52,902 nucleotides of DNA from Clostridia bacterium (GCA_910575725.1 CAJTFE010000035.1:1-52902); one strand, 5' to 3'. Counted from the stretch's first letter, positions 32,215 to 41,140 are shown. Notes: generated by a model from the letters alone, not told the origin. Made by a program: numbers and translations.

Positions 32215-32908
32215 GGTTTTGGTTATTGATGATGACAAAGAACTTTGTGCGCTTATGAAAAAATGCGTAGAGCAGGAGAGCCTTGTTGCGGTTGTCGCTA
32301 ACGGCGGCATAGAAGGGCTGCGGATATTGGAGGAAAACAAGGATACCTGTTTACTTATTATTCTTGATATTATGATGCCTGATCTGGATGGTTTTCAAGT
32401 ATTGCAGCAAATACGGCAGACAAGTAATGTTCCTGTCCTTATGCTGACCGCAAAAAGCGAAGAAGAGGATAAAGTGTCCGGCTTGCGGATGGGGGCGGAC
32501 GATTACCTGACAAAGCCGTTTAGCATCAACGAGCTTATGGCACGGGTAAATTCCTTAATCCGGCGTTATACCCTGCTTAATCCTGTTTCCAGTCCTGAAA
32601 CAGACTGCATGACGTTTCAGGGGATGACGATTGACAGCCTTAACCGCCTAGTCTTTCAAGGAAATGAACAGATTGAACTTACAGGAAAAGAATTTGACCT
32701 GCTTTCTTTTCTGGCATCAAATAAGGGCAAGGTATTTACAAAAAAGCAGATTTATACGCAGGTTTGGGCGGAAGAATATGCTTTTGACGACAGTAATATC
32801 ATGTCATTTATCAGCAAATTGAGGAAAAAAATTGAACCAGACCCGGAGCATCCGTTTTACATTTTGACTGTCCGTGGCGTTGGCTACCGTTTTAACAGGG
32901 AGGCTTGA
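32207..32908 (+). CDS. OmpR-family response regulator (copy 2)
   Basis: 233 residues from ATG 32207, matching copy 1 from the first residue. Receiver motifs (DDDKE, LDIMMPDLDG, DDYLTKPF) and the winged helix are complete. Divergence from copy 1 is clearly greater than in the genes just upstream. The gene continues directly into an intact kinase, so this regulator has a working partner. Confidence 0.92.
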   Translation: MNKVLVIDDDKELCALMKKCVEQESLVAVVANGGIEGLRILEENKDTCLLIILDIMMPDLDGFQVLQQIRQTSNVPVLMLTAKSEEEDKVSGLRMGADDYLTKPFSINELMARVNSLIRRYTLLNPVSSPETDCMTFQGMTIDSLNRLVFQGNEQIELTGKEFDLLSFLASNKGKVFTKKQIYTQVWAEEYAFDDSNIMSFISKLRKKIEPDPEHPFYILTVRGVGYRFNREA

Positions 32909-32909
32909 C

Positions 32910-33833
32910 ATGAGTGTTAACCCATTTTTATTGATTATGTTTTGTACAGCTTTGTTGGTAATCCTGTTTCTTTTCACAAAACTCAGGCGTGTACGGGGGC
33001 AATTGTCTATTATCGAGGAAGCGCTTGAAGATATAAAATCCGGGAACTTAAACCGTCGTATGCTGACTAAGAAAAATGATATGACAAGAAAAATCTGCTA
33101 TGGCATTAATGAGATTGCAATGAACAGCCAGACACAGCTTATCAGACAAAAACAGTCTGAACAGGCGTACAAACGGTTAATGACCAGTATCTCCCATGAT
33201 GTCAAAACGCCCCTTGCTTCTCTGGTTGGGTATTTGGAAGCAATAGAAAGTAAGATAGTGGCAGGAGAAGAAAAAGACGAATACGTCCATGTCGCATTTG
33301 AGAAAGCCCATTACCTGAAGCATTTTGTGGAAAATCTCTTTGAGTGGGTGAAACTGGATTCCGGGGAACAGATTTTTCACTTTGAGGCTTTGGATTTGAA
33401 TGAAGCATCCCGGGACATCGTAGCTGATTGGATTTCCGTTTTAGAAAACAGTAATTTTGAGTATGAATTTGATATTCCGGAAACGGAATACCTTATGCGT
33501 ATAGATGTAAATGCGTATAGCCGTATCCTCAACAACCTGCTGCAGAACGTGCTTATCCATAGCAAAGGAAATAAAGTGATATTCCGTATTTCAGAAAATA
33601 ACCGGCAAGCCCGAATTACATTAACAGATAATGGCAAAGGAATATCCCCCGATCATCTCCCGCATATTTTTGAAAGAATGTACCAATGCGACCAGTCACG
33701 GTCTGCAAAAGGAAACGGGCTGGGCTTATCTATTGTAAAAGAACTTGTGGCAGCCCATAAAGGAACGATTGCCGCTGACAGCACTCCTGATAAGGGAACT
33801 ATATTTACAATATTGCTTCCAAAATCCCTGTAG
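32910..33833 (+). CDS. Sensor histidine kinase (copy 2, intact)
   Basis: 307 residues. A single N-terminal membrane helix (residues about 5-23) and no sizeable outer domain, as in the intramembrane-sensing BceS-like or lantibiotic-responsive kinases. A HAMP-like linker is followed by the H-box SISHDVKTPLASLVGYLE (His 96), N-box NNLLQNVLIHSKGN, and G-boxes TDNGKGISPDHLPHIFERMY and GNGLGLSIVKEL. With so little outside the membrane, the signal is probably passed by the ABC transporter or sensed within the membrane. Confidence 0.9.
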   Translation: MSVNPFLLIMFCTALLVILFLFTKLRRVRGQLSIIEEALEDIKSGNLNRRMLTKKNDMTRKICYGINEIAMNSQTQLIRQKQSEQAYKRLMTSISHDVKTPLASLVGYLEAIESKIVAGEEKDEYVHVAFEKAHYLKHFVENLFEWVKLDSGEQIFHFEALDLNEASRDIVADWISVLENSNFEYEFDIPETEYLMRIDVNAYSRILNNLLQNVLIHSKGNKVIFRISENNRQARITLTDNGKGISPDHLPHIFERMYQCDQSRSAKGNGLGLSIVKELVAAHKGTIAADSTPDKGTIFTILLPKSL

Positions 33834-33850
33834 TAATACGGGGATTTTTC
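33821..33850 (+). terminator. Hairpin with T-run overlapping the kinase stop (copy 2)
   Basis: AAATCCC and GGGATTT pair around a 12-base loop containing the stop codon, then TTTTC. Equivalent to the hairpin at 18,721 in copy 1. Confidence 0.6.
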
Positions 33851-33890
33851 AGTTTGTCAAATTTCTGTTAGCTGTAAAAACATGAAAAAA

Positions 33891-33933
33891 GCAAGGTTTT
33901 GGCAAGGTTTTGGCAAGGTTAGCGTGATAGAAT
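33891..33933 (+). promoter_or_regulatory. Tandem GCAAGGTTTTG boxes and promoter of the ABC operon (copy 2)
   Basis: Boxes start at 33891, 33902 and 33913; the first two are identical over 11 bases. TAGAAT at 33928-33933 is the -10, 15 bp from the third box start, the same spacing as copy 1. Confidence 0.8.
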
Positions 33934-33960
33934 AGCAAATATGAAAAAGGAGGTTTCGCA

Positions 33961-34884
33961 ATGAGCAAATATGTAATTGAAACAAAAAATCTTACCAAAC
34001 AATACGGAACACAGAAAAGCGTTGCGGATTTGAATATCCATGTAAAGCAGGGACGCATCTACGGTCTGCTTGGCAGGAACGGAGCCGGAAAGACAACGAC
34101 CATGAAAATGCTGCTTGGGCTGACACAGCCCACTTCCGGGGAAGTTACAATCTGGGGACAGCCTTTACGGACAAATGAGAAAAAGCTCCTGCCCCGGATT
34201 GGCTATCTGATCGAATCCCCCGGATTTTACCCGAATCTGACCGCCACAGAAAACCTGCGCATTTTTGCTACCCTGCGGGGAGTGCCGAGCCATAATGCAA
34301 TTAAAAATGCGCTTGATTTAGTGGGGCTTCCCTATAAAGACAAAAAGCTGTTTTCCCAATATTCCCTTGGCATGAAGCAGCGATTGGCGATTGCCCTTGC
34401 CATTATGCACGACCCGGAGCTTTTGATTTTGGACGAACCGATTAACGGTCTTGATCCGATTGGAATTGCGGAAGTGCGCTCTTTTATCCGTGACCTCTGT
34501 ACGGAAAGAGGGAAAACAATATTGATTTCCAGCCATATTCTTTCCGAAATTGCACTTTTGGCTGATGATATAGGAATTATCGACCACGGCGCATTATTGG
34601 AGGAAGAAAGCCTTGCAGAACTGGAAGCAAAAAGCAGCAGACATATCCGTTTTACCGTTTCCAGTACAACACAGGCGGCAAGGATTTTAGAACGCAATTT
34701 CCATGAAACGCAGTTTACCATACAGGACGATTATAAGATGCGTCTGCATAATTTAGACATTCCTGTCGGTGAAATTGTAACAGCCTTTGTCGAAAACGGG
34801 CTTACCGTGTCAGAAGCCTATGTCTGCGAAGAAAGCCTTGAAGATTATTTCAAGCGTGTAACAGGGGGTGAAGGGATTGCTTGA
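33961..34884 (+). CDS. ABC transporter ATP-binding protein, immunity type (copy 2)
   Basis: 307 residues, same length as copy 1. Walker A GRNGAGKTT, signature YSLGMKQRLAIA, Walker B LLILDEPINGLDP (the usual Thr after DEP is Ile here) and SSHIL. AAAGGAGG precedes the ATG. Overlaps the next permease by 17 bp. Expected to power export or detoxification of a membrane-active peptide. Confidence 0.9.
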   Translation: MSKYVIETKNLTKQYGTQKSVADLNIHVKQGRIYGLLGRNGAGKTTTMKMLLGLTQPTSGEVTIWGQPLRTNEKKLLPRIGYLIESPGFYPNLTATENLRIFATLRGVPSHNAIKNALDLVGLPYKDKKLFSQYSLGMKQRLAIALAIMHDPELLILDEPINGLDPIGIAEVRSFIRDLCTERGKTILISSHILSEIALLADDIGIIDHGALLEEESLAELEAKSSRHIRFTVSSTTQAARILERNFHETQFTIQDDYKMRLHNLDIPVGEIVTAFVENGLTVSEAYVCEESLEDYFKRVTGGEGIA

Positions 34885-35668
34885 TCTTGTAAAGTGTGAG
34901 TTTTGGAAATTGAAACGGAAAAAGTTTGTCCTTTTCGTAATATTTTCTGCGTTGCTTTTTCCTATCCCGTTTACTGCACTTGTGCTAAAAGGGAATGTGG
35001 GCGATTTGAACGCTTTTGACGGCTTATATGATATGCTCTTTTGTATAGCTGTCCCTGTCATGCTTCCCTGCATACTTGGCATTATAGCAGCTATGCTCTT
35101 TTACATGGAAAGAGATAATGCAACTCTGAAAAATTTGATGGCTATTCCTGTTTCGGCATGGAAAATTGCGACTGCAAAAATCATAGTATTATACTTTATC
35201 AGCCTTTTATTCACTTGTGTGACATTGTTCTCTGCAATCATCGGTGGGATAATAGCCGGAACTGATTTGGGCAATATTTGGAATAAACTTGTAATTGCCG
35301 TTATTACAGCTATTCTATATGCCACGGGTACACTTCCGATTATAATTGCGATTGTAAAATTTAACCGCTCTTATATATTTGCAGTTATTTTGACATTCTT
35401 CTATACAATGTTTGGATTTTCCCTTGCTTTTACAGGGCAATTCACATCAGAAAATCAAGTGTTGAAAGTGCTTACCAGTCTTTTACCTACGCCTGTTATT
35501 TATCGTTGGCAGGCTTCAAGAATGATTGGGCAGGGAACAACTGCTTTTGAAAACTGGCATCCTTACTTTCTGAAATTAGAAATTGTAGTATTTACCGTTT
35601 TTATCCTTGGAGGTATCTCTTATTTTGCGATTATCAAAATCTACAAAAAGCAGGAAGGGCAGGTGTAA
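34868..35668 (+). CDS. ABC-2 type permease, immunity type (copy 2, first)
   Basis: 266 residues from GTG 34868 (AGGGGGT upstream; a TTG three codons later is also possible). Six membrane segments; the loop FYMERDNATLKNLMAIPVSAWKIATAKI is the conserved coupling region. Four bases separate it from the next permease. Confidence 0.8.
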   Translation: MKGLLDLVKCEFWKLKRKKFVLFVIFSALLFPIPFTALVLKGNVGDLNAFDGLYDMLFCIAVPVMLPCILGIIAAMLFYMERDNATLKNLMAIPVSAWKIATAKIIVLYFISLLFTCVTLFSAIIGGIIAGTDLGNIWNKLVIAVITAILYATGTLPIIIAIVKFNRSYIFAVILTFFYTMFGFSLAFTGQFTSENQVLKVLTSLLPTPVIYRWQASRMIGQGTTAFENWHPYFLKLEIVVFTVFILGGISYFAIIKIYKKQEGQV

Positions 35669-35671
35669 GAA

Positions 35672-36430
35672 ATGGCAAGGCTCATAAAAACAGAACTCTG
35701 GAAATTAAAACGTTACTCTGTTATCTGGATTGGAATTGCAACTATGCTGTCTGTTGTTTTACTAACCTGTTTTATGGAGATTGGTACGCCGGGAACGCCG
35801 ACATTTTCCAGTTTTTCAGATGATGTAATATGGAACAGCTTTTCGCTTATCTTTCCGGCGACAATCGTAATGATTGCGGGTTATATGATTGAACGTGAAA
35901 GAACAGACGACACGCTTAAAAATATAATGGCAATCCCGGTATCTTTCCGAAGCCTGCTTTTTGGTAAAGTATTTGTCTGCGGAATGATTTCTGTCTTTCT
36001 GGCGATAGTGGAACTTTTATTTACTGCTCTCATTTCGCTTTTTTGCAGATATGAGGGAATTGCTCTTGGCAGCATAATGAGATCGCTTGTCCAAATGGTT
36101 GGAATGAATTGCTTTGTATTTATATCGGTGCTTCCTATTATTGTATTTACAGGGCAAAGGGCAGGAGCATTTATGACGGGCGTAGCTTTTGCATTTTTTT
36201 ATGGTTTCATAGGGACTTTTGCTTCCGGTCATGGTTTGTCCTGTCTTTACCCGGTTACGATAGGACTTGGTTTTATCAATTATCAAAATGGCATGGAAAC
36301 CGGCACATATAATATTTTCCGGTGCGTTGTTGTACTTCTGATTATGCTTGTTATAACTGCGGTTATGCTGCTTCTGGCACATGACGGGAGCAAAACGCAA
36401 AAAATAAAAGGCAAAGGAGATATTCAATGA
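35672..36430 (+). CDS. ABC-2 type permease, immunity type (copy 2, second)
   Basis: 252 residues, six membrane segments, beginning ARLIKTELWKLKRYSVIWIGI with the loop MIERERTDDTLKNIMAIPVSFRSLLFGKV. AAGAA-type weak ribosome site but only 3 bases between stop and start, so translation is coupled. Overlaps the lipoprotein gene by 4 bp. Confidence 0.8.
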   Translation: MARLIKTELWKLKRYSVIWIGIATMLSVVLLTCFMEIGTPGTPTFSSFSDDVIWNSFSLIFPATIVMIAGYMIERERTDDTLKNIMAIPVSFRSLLFGKVFVCGMISVFLAIVELLFTALISLFCRYEGIALGSIMRSLVQMVGMNCFVFISVLPIIVFTGQRAGAFMTGVAFAFFYGFIGTFASGHGLSCLYPVTIGLGFINYQNGMETGTYNIFRCVVVLLIMLVITAVMLLLAHDGSKTQKIKGKGDIQ

Positions 36431-36966
36431 CAGGAAAAAGAATACTTTGTATCATTCTAATATGTATGGGTGCTTTATCGCTTTCCGGCTGCAACAGCAT
36501 TTATCAGGCACTATCAGACGGGACGGAAAAGATACTTGATGTGGCTTCTGATACCGTAGGCGACACTCCAAAAAATACTGCTTTAGACATCATGGATGCG
36601 CTAAATGAAATTGGCGGAAACACTGTTTTAACTTCTGAATCTTCTTTGCAGGGGGAACGTACTACAGGGATTGATAATTACGTTGGAACTTATTCAGCCG
36701 AATATGAGGACTTTTCAAAAACGGAATATCTGTTTGGCGGTGTTGATGTTGAAAGAGAGCAGGGAAATGAATTAACTGTAGAGTGCGTCCTAAAAGTTGA
36801 CAGTGGTACTGCTAAAGTATTTTGGATTTCAGGAAGCGAAAACCCAGTTAGCTTGATTGAAACGGACGGAACTTATAAGGAAACAATTACATTGTCAAGT
36901 GGCAATAACTATATTGGTATTGAATGTGAAGATTTTACAGGAAGTATGGAATTGAATATCGAATAA
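36427..36966 (+). CDS. Immunity-module lipoprotein
   Basis: 179 residues. Signal peptide with RILCIILICMGAL and lipobox LSGC. The mature part ends in a beta-rich domain of about 90 residues (ELTVECVLKVDSGTAKVFWI). Its place, after ATPase and permeases in an operon with a two-component system, is that of LanI-type immunity lipoproteins that bind the peptide outside the cell, but no sequence similarity to a known LanI is evident. Copy 1 lacks it. Confidence 0.65.
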   Translation: MTGKRILCIILICMGALSLSGCNSIYQALSDGTEKILDVASDTVGDTPKNTALDIMDALNEIGGNTVLTSESSLQGERTTGIDNYVGTYSAEYEDFSKTEYLFGGVDVEREQGNELTVECVLKVDSGTAKVFWISGSENPVSLIETDGTYKETITLSSGNNYIGIECEDFTGSMELNIE

Positions 36967-37011
36967 TGACTGCTGGACGCCCATTCTAATCAGGGGAAGC
37001 GATATGACAAA

Positions 37012-37093
37012 GCAGATCTGCTTCCGAAAGTCCTGTGAATAGCAGGATTTTCCCTTTCAAAACGTGAAAAAGGCAAGGTTGAGGCTTTATATT
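37012..37093 (+). other. Relic of a third module copy: kinase tail, hairpin, one GCAAGGTT box, -10
   Basis: The bases before the truncated ATPase read, in one frame, LLPKVL followed by a stop, resembling the LLPKSL kinase terminus of copy 2. A hairpin (AAGTCCTG/CAGGATTT) follows, then a single GCAAGGTT box (37073-37080) and TATATT (37088-37093), again 15 bp from the box start. This looks like the 3' edge of a third kinase with its downstream promoter. Confidence 0.55.
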
Positions 37094-37141
37094 AGATTTG
37101 TTGCTTTACGCAAACAAAGTTATTGAAAGTGAGGAAATTTT

Positions 37142-37270
37142 ATGAGTGACTATGTGATTGAGACAAAACAGCTGACAAAGGTGTACGGCAATCAAACCGC
37201 TGTCAATGCTGTCGATCTCCATGTAAAGAGAGGTCAGATTTATGGTCTGCTTGGACGTAAAGGTGCATAG
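37142..37270 (+). pseudogene. Third ABC ATPase, cut off within Walker A
   Basis: Only 42 codons: YVIETKQLTKVYGNQTAV, then GLLGRKGA and a stop. In copies 1 and 2 the same place reads GRNGAGKTT. The cut coincides with the end of element C, whose recombinase gene lies 50 bp downstream on the other strand. Insertion of element C into the ATPase is the simplest explanation. GTGAGG ribosome site is preserved. Confidence 0.85.
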
Positions 37271-37320
37271 ATTTATAGACAACTTTGCCTAAAGATTTGA
37301 AACCAACACGCCGCTAATCA

Positions 37321-39018
37321 TTAAACGGCGTTGTTGGACTTTATCAGTTCAAGGTTATGTTGGTTGTTTTCGATAAACTCAACAATCCGCTTGTGTTGGT
37401 CGGCAAAGTTAAATTGAATTGTAATCTCGTTGTTGTCGTGGACGTATATAGTATCAATCAATTCTACCAGAAGCCCACGGTCAAGGCTTTTTACATTCTC
37501 ATGTTTCAAGAATGTTGTCAGATAAGGGTTGTCGCTTCCCACGCCCTTTTCTGATAGCTGAATTTCCGTTTGCAGGTTGGCGATTATGCCCTTTACCTGC
37601 TCTGCCTGCTGTTCAAACTTGGCTTTCATTCTCACATATTCAGCACGGGTTATGTCCCCGCATTTCCAATCCATATAAAGGTTATCTGTAACGCAGGTAA
37701 GTTTTTCAAGCTCCTTGCTGCGGTCTTTCAAAAGCTGCTGTAACCGCTTGGATTGTGTGCAGACGGTAGAAGTGTTGTTGATTTCCTTTACTACCTCTGC
37801 CATATCCCCCACAAGGGAGATTTGCGCCTGTACCGCTTTCAATACTGCTTCGTGCAAGACTTCTTCCTTTATGACGTGCCGGGTGCATTTGTCCTTTGAC
37901 TTAAAGACGTATGTACTGCAAGCGTAATAAACATAGGTCTTGTTGGGCTTGCGGTTCGTCCGTCTTGTCAAGGAGCGTTGGCAGTCCGCACATCTTAGCA
38001 AACCGGAAAAAAGGTAAAGCTGTTTCTTGCCCGGTGCTGTGCGGGTGTCCCGTTCCTGTAACCGCTGCGCCTTGTCGAATGTTTCCCGGTCAATGATTGC
38101 TTCGTGGGTGTTCTCCACAATGAACCATTCTTCTTTCGGCGGCGTGATTTTTTCATGCACTTTGTAGCTGATTACCCGCTGTTTCCCCTGTACCATGTTC
38201 CCGATATACATTTCGTTTTTAAGGATAGTACAGACGGTGGTAATCCCCCACATACCGTCATTCCTGCTTATTCTCGGTGTCTGCAAGTTCAAGCCTTTGC
38301 TGTGCTTGTATGCGGTGGGTGTGGGTACGCCCATTTCGGTCAGCTTTTTTGTAATGCCGTTCTTGCTCATGCCCTCGTCAACGAACCAGTGAAAAATATT
38401 CCTCACTACCTCGGCAGCTTCTTCATCAATCACAAATGCGTTTTTGTCCTCCGGGTCTTTCATGTACCCGTAGGGGGCAAATGCGCCGATAAACTCGCCT
38501 TTCCTGCGCTTGGTGTTGAACGTCCTGCGTATGTCGTTGGAAGTCCTTGCGGCGTAGCGGTCATTCATCAGCCCGGTTATGGGAACTTCCATTCCCTGTA
38601 CTGCGTCCGGGTTCTTGAATGTGTCAAGTGACGGGTCGCCAATGCTGATAAAGCGTACCCCGTATAAGGGGAATACCTTTTCCAGAAAATAGCCTTGGTC
38701 GGAATAGTTGCGGAAAGCCCTTGATAATGTCTTACAGATGATACAGTTGACAGTCCCGGCTTCCACGTCATGTATCAGCCGTTGAAATTCGGGGCGTTCA
38801 TAGTCCGTCCCGGTCAGCCCGTCATCAGCGTAGACATCAACAATGATATACTCGCCCTCGAAAAATTCCTCGATATACTCCGTGATGATTTTCCTCTGGT
38901 TGGTTACGCTCAAACTCTCGTCGTTCCCGTCGTCTTTGGATAGTCTTATGTAGACAGCAATCCGCCATACGGTACGGCTTATAGTGGGTTGGTTCTGTGA
39001 TTTCCTTATGCGTGGCAT
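37321..39018 (-). CDS. Large serine recombinase (Tn5397/Tn1549-like), element C
   Basis: 565 residues; GGAGG 4-5 bases before ATG 39018. Catalytic domain RIAVYIRLSKDDGNDESLSV with nucleophile Ser, VYADDGLTGTDYERPEFQRLI and CKTLSRAFRNYSDQG; then the recombinase domain, zinc ribbon CADCQRSLTRR ... CSTYVFKSKDKC, coiled coil, and C-terminal strand ITIQFNFADQ. Only distantly similar to the recombinase at 29295, so the two elements should use different attachment sites. Placed at the element boundary, it is the likely integrase and excisionase. Confidence 0.93.
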   Translation of the reverse strand: MPRIRKSQNQPTISRTVWRIAVYIRLSKDDGNDESLSVTNQRKIITEYIEEFFEGEYIIVDVYADDGLTGTDYERPEFQRLIHDVEAGTVNCIICKTLSRAFRNYSDQGYFLEKVFPLYGVRFISIGDPSLDTFKNPDAVQGMEVPITGLMNDRYAARTSNDIRRTFNTKRRKGEFIGAFAPYGYMKDPEDKNAFVIDEEAAEVVRNIFHWFVDEGMSKNGITKKLTEMGVPTPTAYKHSKGLNLQTPRISRNDGMWGITTVCTILKNEMYIGNMVQGKQRVISYKVHEKITPPKEEWFIVENTHEAIIDRETFDKAQRLQERDTRTAPGKKQLYLFSGLLRCADCQRSLTRRTNRKPNKTYVYYACSTYVFKSKDKCTRHVIKEEVLHEAVLKAVQAQISLVGDMAEVVKEINNTSTVCTQSKRLQQLLKDRSKELEKLTCVTDNLYMDWKCGDITRAEYVRMKAKFEQQAEQVKGIIANLQTEIQLSEKGVGSDNPYLTTFLKHENVKSLDRGLLVELIDTIYVHDNNEITIQFNFADQHKRIVEFIENNQHNLELIKSNNAV

Positions 39019-39097
39019 TGTTCCTCCAATCCCCCTATAACCACACGTCCATTATACCATAGGACGGAGATTATTTCAGCATTTTTCAACATATTTT

Positions 39098-39358
39098 TTA
39101 ACCTTTTTTCAGACCGCCGAAAAAGCTGATTAGGTGTGAATTGAGGTCGTTTCCGGCAGGCGCAAAGCATAGACGCACGACTGTTTCCCCGCAACGGAAG
39201 CAGTACGGGTTTTTTATCTGTTCAAGGTACGCTTTCATGCGTTCCGTGGCAGAAAGCCCCGTATCAATGGAAACATGGTTTATGTCCGTCAGTTGTGCGG
39301 GGTCGGCTTCATCTGCCCCCTGCCTGCTCATTAAATCCAGTTGTTTACTGTTTATCAT
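39098..39358 (-). CDS. Conserved small conjugative-element protein (DUF6870-like)
   Basis: 86 residues: QLTDINHVSIDTGLSATERMKAYLEQIKNPYCFRCGETVVRLCFAPAG. The IKNPYCFRCGETVV motif with a C-x2-C pair is typical of a small protein found beside recombinases in Tn1549-like elements. AAAGGAGG upstream. Function unknown. Confidence 0.65.
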   Translation of the reverse strand: MINSKQLDLMSRQGADEADPAQLTDINHVSIDTGLSATERMKAYLEQIKNPYCFRCGETVVRLCFAPAGNDLNSHLISFFGGLKKG

Positions 39359-39790
39359 TGGCAGCCCTCCTTTCAGAATATCTTCGGATTGCTGTACTTG
39401 GTTTTTCTGAATGGGCGAAACGGACGGCTTGGCAGCTCCACGGGACTTTAACCCCTCTCATTCCTATGAGTAGCCGTGTCATACGGGTGTATCATTATGC
39501 CAATGTGCGGGTTATGGCGGCGGCAGTTTCCACATTGCCGCTGCGGTTCGCTGATAATATGTCGCTCGCCCCTTGCCGGGGGGTCTTGGCGTATCAGCCC
39601 GCAGGCTCGCCGCACATTGAACGTGTCCGTTTGCCCTATGCTGCGCCGTGCGCTTTCTTTGTCAAGGTTCTTGCGGCTTGTCAGCCCGCAAAGGCACACC
39701 ATATTGATGTACTTTTGCGGAATGGCAAGAAGCGGCGGGCGGTCAGCCCGCCCGTGCTTTCCTGCTTCCAGTGGGAAAGGGTATCTGTCG
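39359..39790. other. Gene-free 430-bp stretch between recombinase block and sigma-like operon
   Basis: GC-rich with short self-complementary pieces (for example GCCGGGGG around 39,575). An 84-codon minus-strand open frame exists, but its translation is low-complexity, rich in R, H and C, and lacks a ribosome site, so it is not counted as a gene. Similar elements have an untranslated region here. Confidence 0.35.
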
Positions 39791-40036
39791 TTATGCCACC
39801 TTAAAGGTCGGGATTTTCGCTATCAGCTTGGTTTCCAGTCGGCGGCGTAATTCCTCGTCAATGTAGACAACGGGATTTCCCTGCTCGTCATACATGGTTC
39901 TGGTTGACAGTAAGGAAATGAAGCCTGCAAAGTGTTCCAGTACCACGTTGATAGCGTCCACGTTGCCGGAAACAGCCGACACAATGACGGGATAGGGCAG
40001 CAAGCCGCCCGGCATTTTTCTCCTGCTCTTATTCAT
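39791..40036 (-). CDS. Small conjugative-element HTH protein, element C
   Basis: 81 residues from ATG 40036, where GGAGGG lies 8 bases upstream. LLPYPVIVSAVSGNVDAINVVLEHFAGFISLLS and DEELRRRLETKLIAKIPTF correspond to the helix-turn-helix partner of the sigma-like factor (as at 25712). It overlaps the sigma-like gene by 8 bp. Confidence 0.78.
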   Translation of the reverse strand: MNKSRRKMPGGLLPYPVIVSAVSGNVDAINVVLEHFAGFISLLSTRTMYDEQGNPVVYIDEELRRRLETKLIAKIPTFKVA

Positions 40037-40454
40037 CAACATAGCCCTCCATGATTTTTTTCAGTTTCCGCAGGGCGTTTTTCCTGCGGTGTGATACCGT
40101 CCTGCGGATAAGGTTCAAATGTCCTGCTATCTCCGGGTCGCTCATTTCCAGAAAATAGGAAAGCAGGATAATTTCAAGCCTGTCCTGCGGCAAGGCTTTC
40201 AGTGCTTCGGCTAACAGTTCATCAGCAACGGCGACTTCAAAGCCCATAATCTCAAAAAGGTATGTATCTTGGAAATATTTATCCCACATGGCAAACTGTT
40301 CTACGGTGTGCGGCGGCAGTTCGCAAAATAAAACTTCACGCTCCCCCTGCTGGTTCAGTTCCCTGTGGTAGTCGTTTTTTTCGTTTCTCAATATCTGCTT
40401 GCAGAAATGTTCAAAGGTGTGCTGCTTGTGTTCGTCCTGTGAATGGGGCTTCAT
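40029..40454 (-). CDS. Sigma-70 region-4-like factor, element C
   Basis: 141 residues. ADELLAEALKALPQDRLEIILLSYFLEMSDPEIAGHLNLIRRTVSHRRKNALRKL is a clear region-4 helix-turn-helix. GGAGGTGG upstream of the ATG. As in Tn916 Orf7-type factors it probably activates mobility functions. Confidence 0.82.
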   Translation of the reverse strand: MKPHSQDEHKQHTFEHFCKQILRNEKNDYHRELNQQGEREVLFCELPPHTVEQFAMWDKYFQDTYLFEIMGFEVAVADELLAEALKALPQDRLEIILLSYFLEMSDPEIAGHLNLIRRTVSHRRKNALRKLKKIMEGYVDE

Positions 40455-40507
40455 GCTTCCACCTCCCTCTTGCCCTTGCCAGAGCCGGGAATTTTTACCC
40501 CTCTATT

Positions 40508-40524
40508 ACCTACTACGGGAAAAA
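40508..40524 (+). repeat. 17-bp inverted repeat, left arm
   Basis: ACCTACTACGGGAAAAA, identical in reverse complement to 41791-41807; similarity extends on both sides (CTATTACC/CTATAACC, GGCAA, TTTTTGAAAA). The pair brackets the XRE-SymE block. Confidence 0.65.
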
Positions 40525-40810
40525 TGAAAATTTAGGCAATGTTTTTGAAAAAAATTTTAAAAAAATTTTCAAAAGACATAAAAATGCCCGGCTGCGGTCT
40601 GTATTCAGTCGGGTGTGCATTGGGTTCTCTTTTCTTGGGTGGGTTGCGGTTTCTCCCGCCGTGGCGTTTGTGATTGCGGGCGGGAAAATTCTTTCTGTGG
40701 CTTGTCCCTTTCCTGTAAAAAATGTTACAGGCTCAATATCACGTTTCTATCAGTTTTGTATCACGATTGCATTAAGACTTTCTGCAAAGAAAGACATTTT
40801 ACGCAAGAGG

Positions 40811-40852
40811 GGAAAAAGAAAAAACGCCGCCGTGGGGAAGCCCTGCGGCGGC
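40811..40852 (-). terminator. Terminator of the XRE gene
   Basis: On the minus strand GCCGCCG (40852-40846) pairs with CGGCGGC (40832-40826), then GTTTTTTCTTTTT. Confidence 0.8.
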
Positions 40853-40927
40853 AGAAATAAAGGGATTGGGGGAAAGGAAAAGCAGCCAGAACTGTCCCGG
40901 CTGCCCGTGTGTTTTTTGTCGATTGTT

Positions 40928-41140
40928 TCAGAAAAGGTTATCATCTTCGGTATGCTCCATTATATCCTCAACATTGCAATGCAGAATGTTACATAGTCTG
41001 TCTATGGTGTTGGTCTGTACGTTTTTATTCTTCCGCAATCTATCCAGTTGGGAACGGTTTACATTGTGGTATGTGTAGAGGTCATATTGCGTCACGCCCT
41101 TTTCTTTCATGGTTTCCCAAAGACGGTCATATTTTATCAT
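40928..41140 (-). CDS. XRE/Cro-type repressor
   Basis: 70 residues: DRLWETMKEKGVTQYDLYTYHNVNRSQLDRLRKNKNVQTNTIDRLCNILHCNVEDIMEH, a minimal Cro/CI helix-turn-helix of the YozG/Tn1549 type. Divergent from the 53-aa/SymE genes with a dyad between them, so probably their repressor as well as its own. Confidence 0.82.
   Translation of the reverse strand: MIKYDRLWETMKEKGVTQYDLYTYHNVNRSQLDRLRKNKNVQTNTIDRLCNILHCNVEDIMEHTEDDNLF

Larger units (their letters stand above)
40455..40927. other. Gene-free region upstream of the sigma-like gene
   Basis: Holds the sequence ACCTACTACGGGAAAAA (40508-40524) that recurs inverted at 41791-41807, an AT-rich tract, a hairpin CCCGGCTG/CAGTCGGG (about 40,588-40,610) and a strong terminator (separate entry). 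It probably carries the sigma-like promoter; no clear -35/-10 pair was assigned. Confidence 0.4.

Noticed and set aside
37321..39018. Assigning the two serine recombinases to one duplicated element
   Set aside because: Their sequences differ throughout apart from the catalytic motifs, so they belong to different element types.
39448..39702. 84-codon minus-strand open frame rich in R, H and C
   Set aside because: No ribosome site at its start, unusual composition and no family resemblance; more likely chance in GC-rich non-coding DNA.
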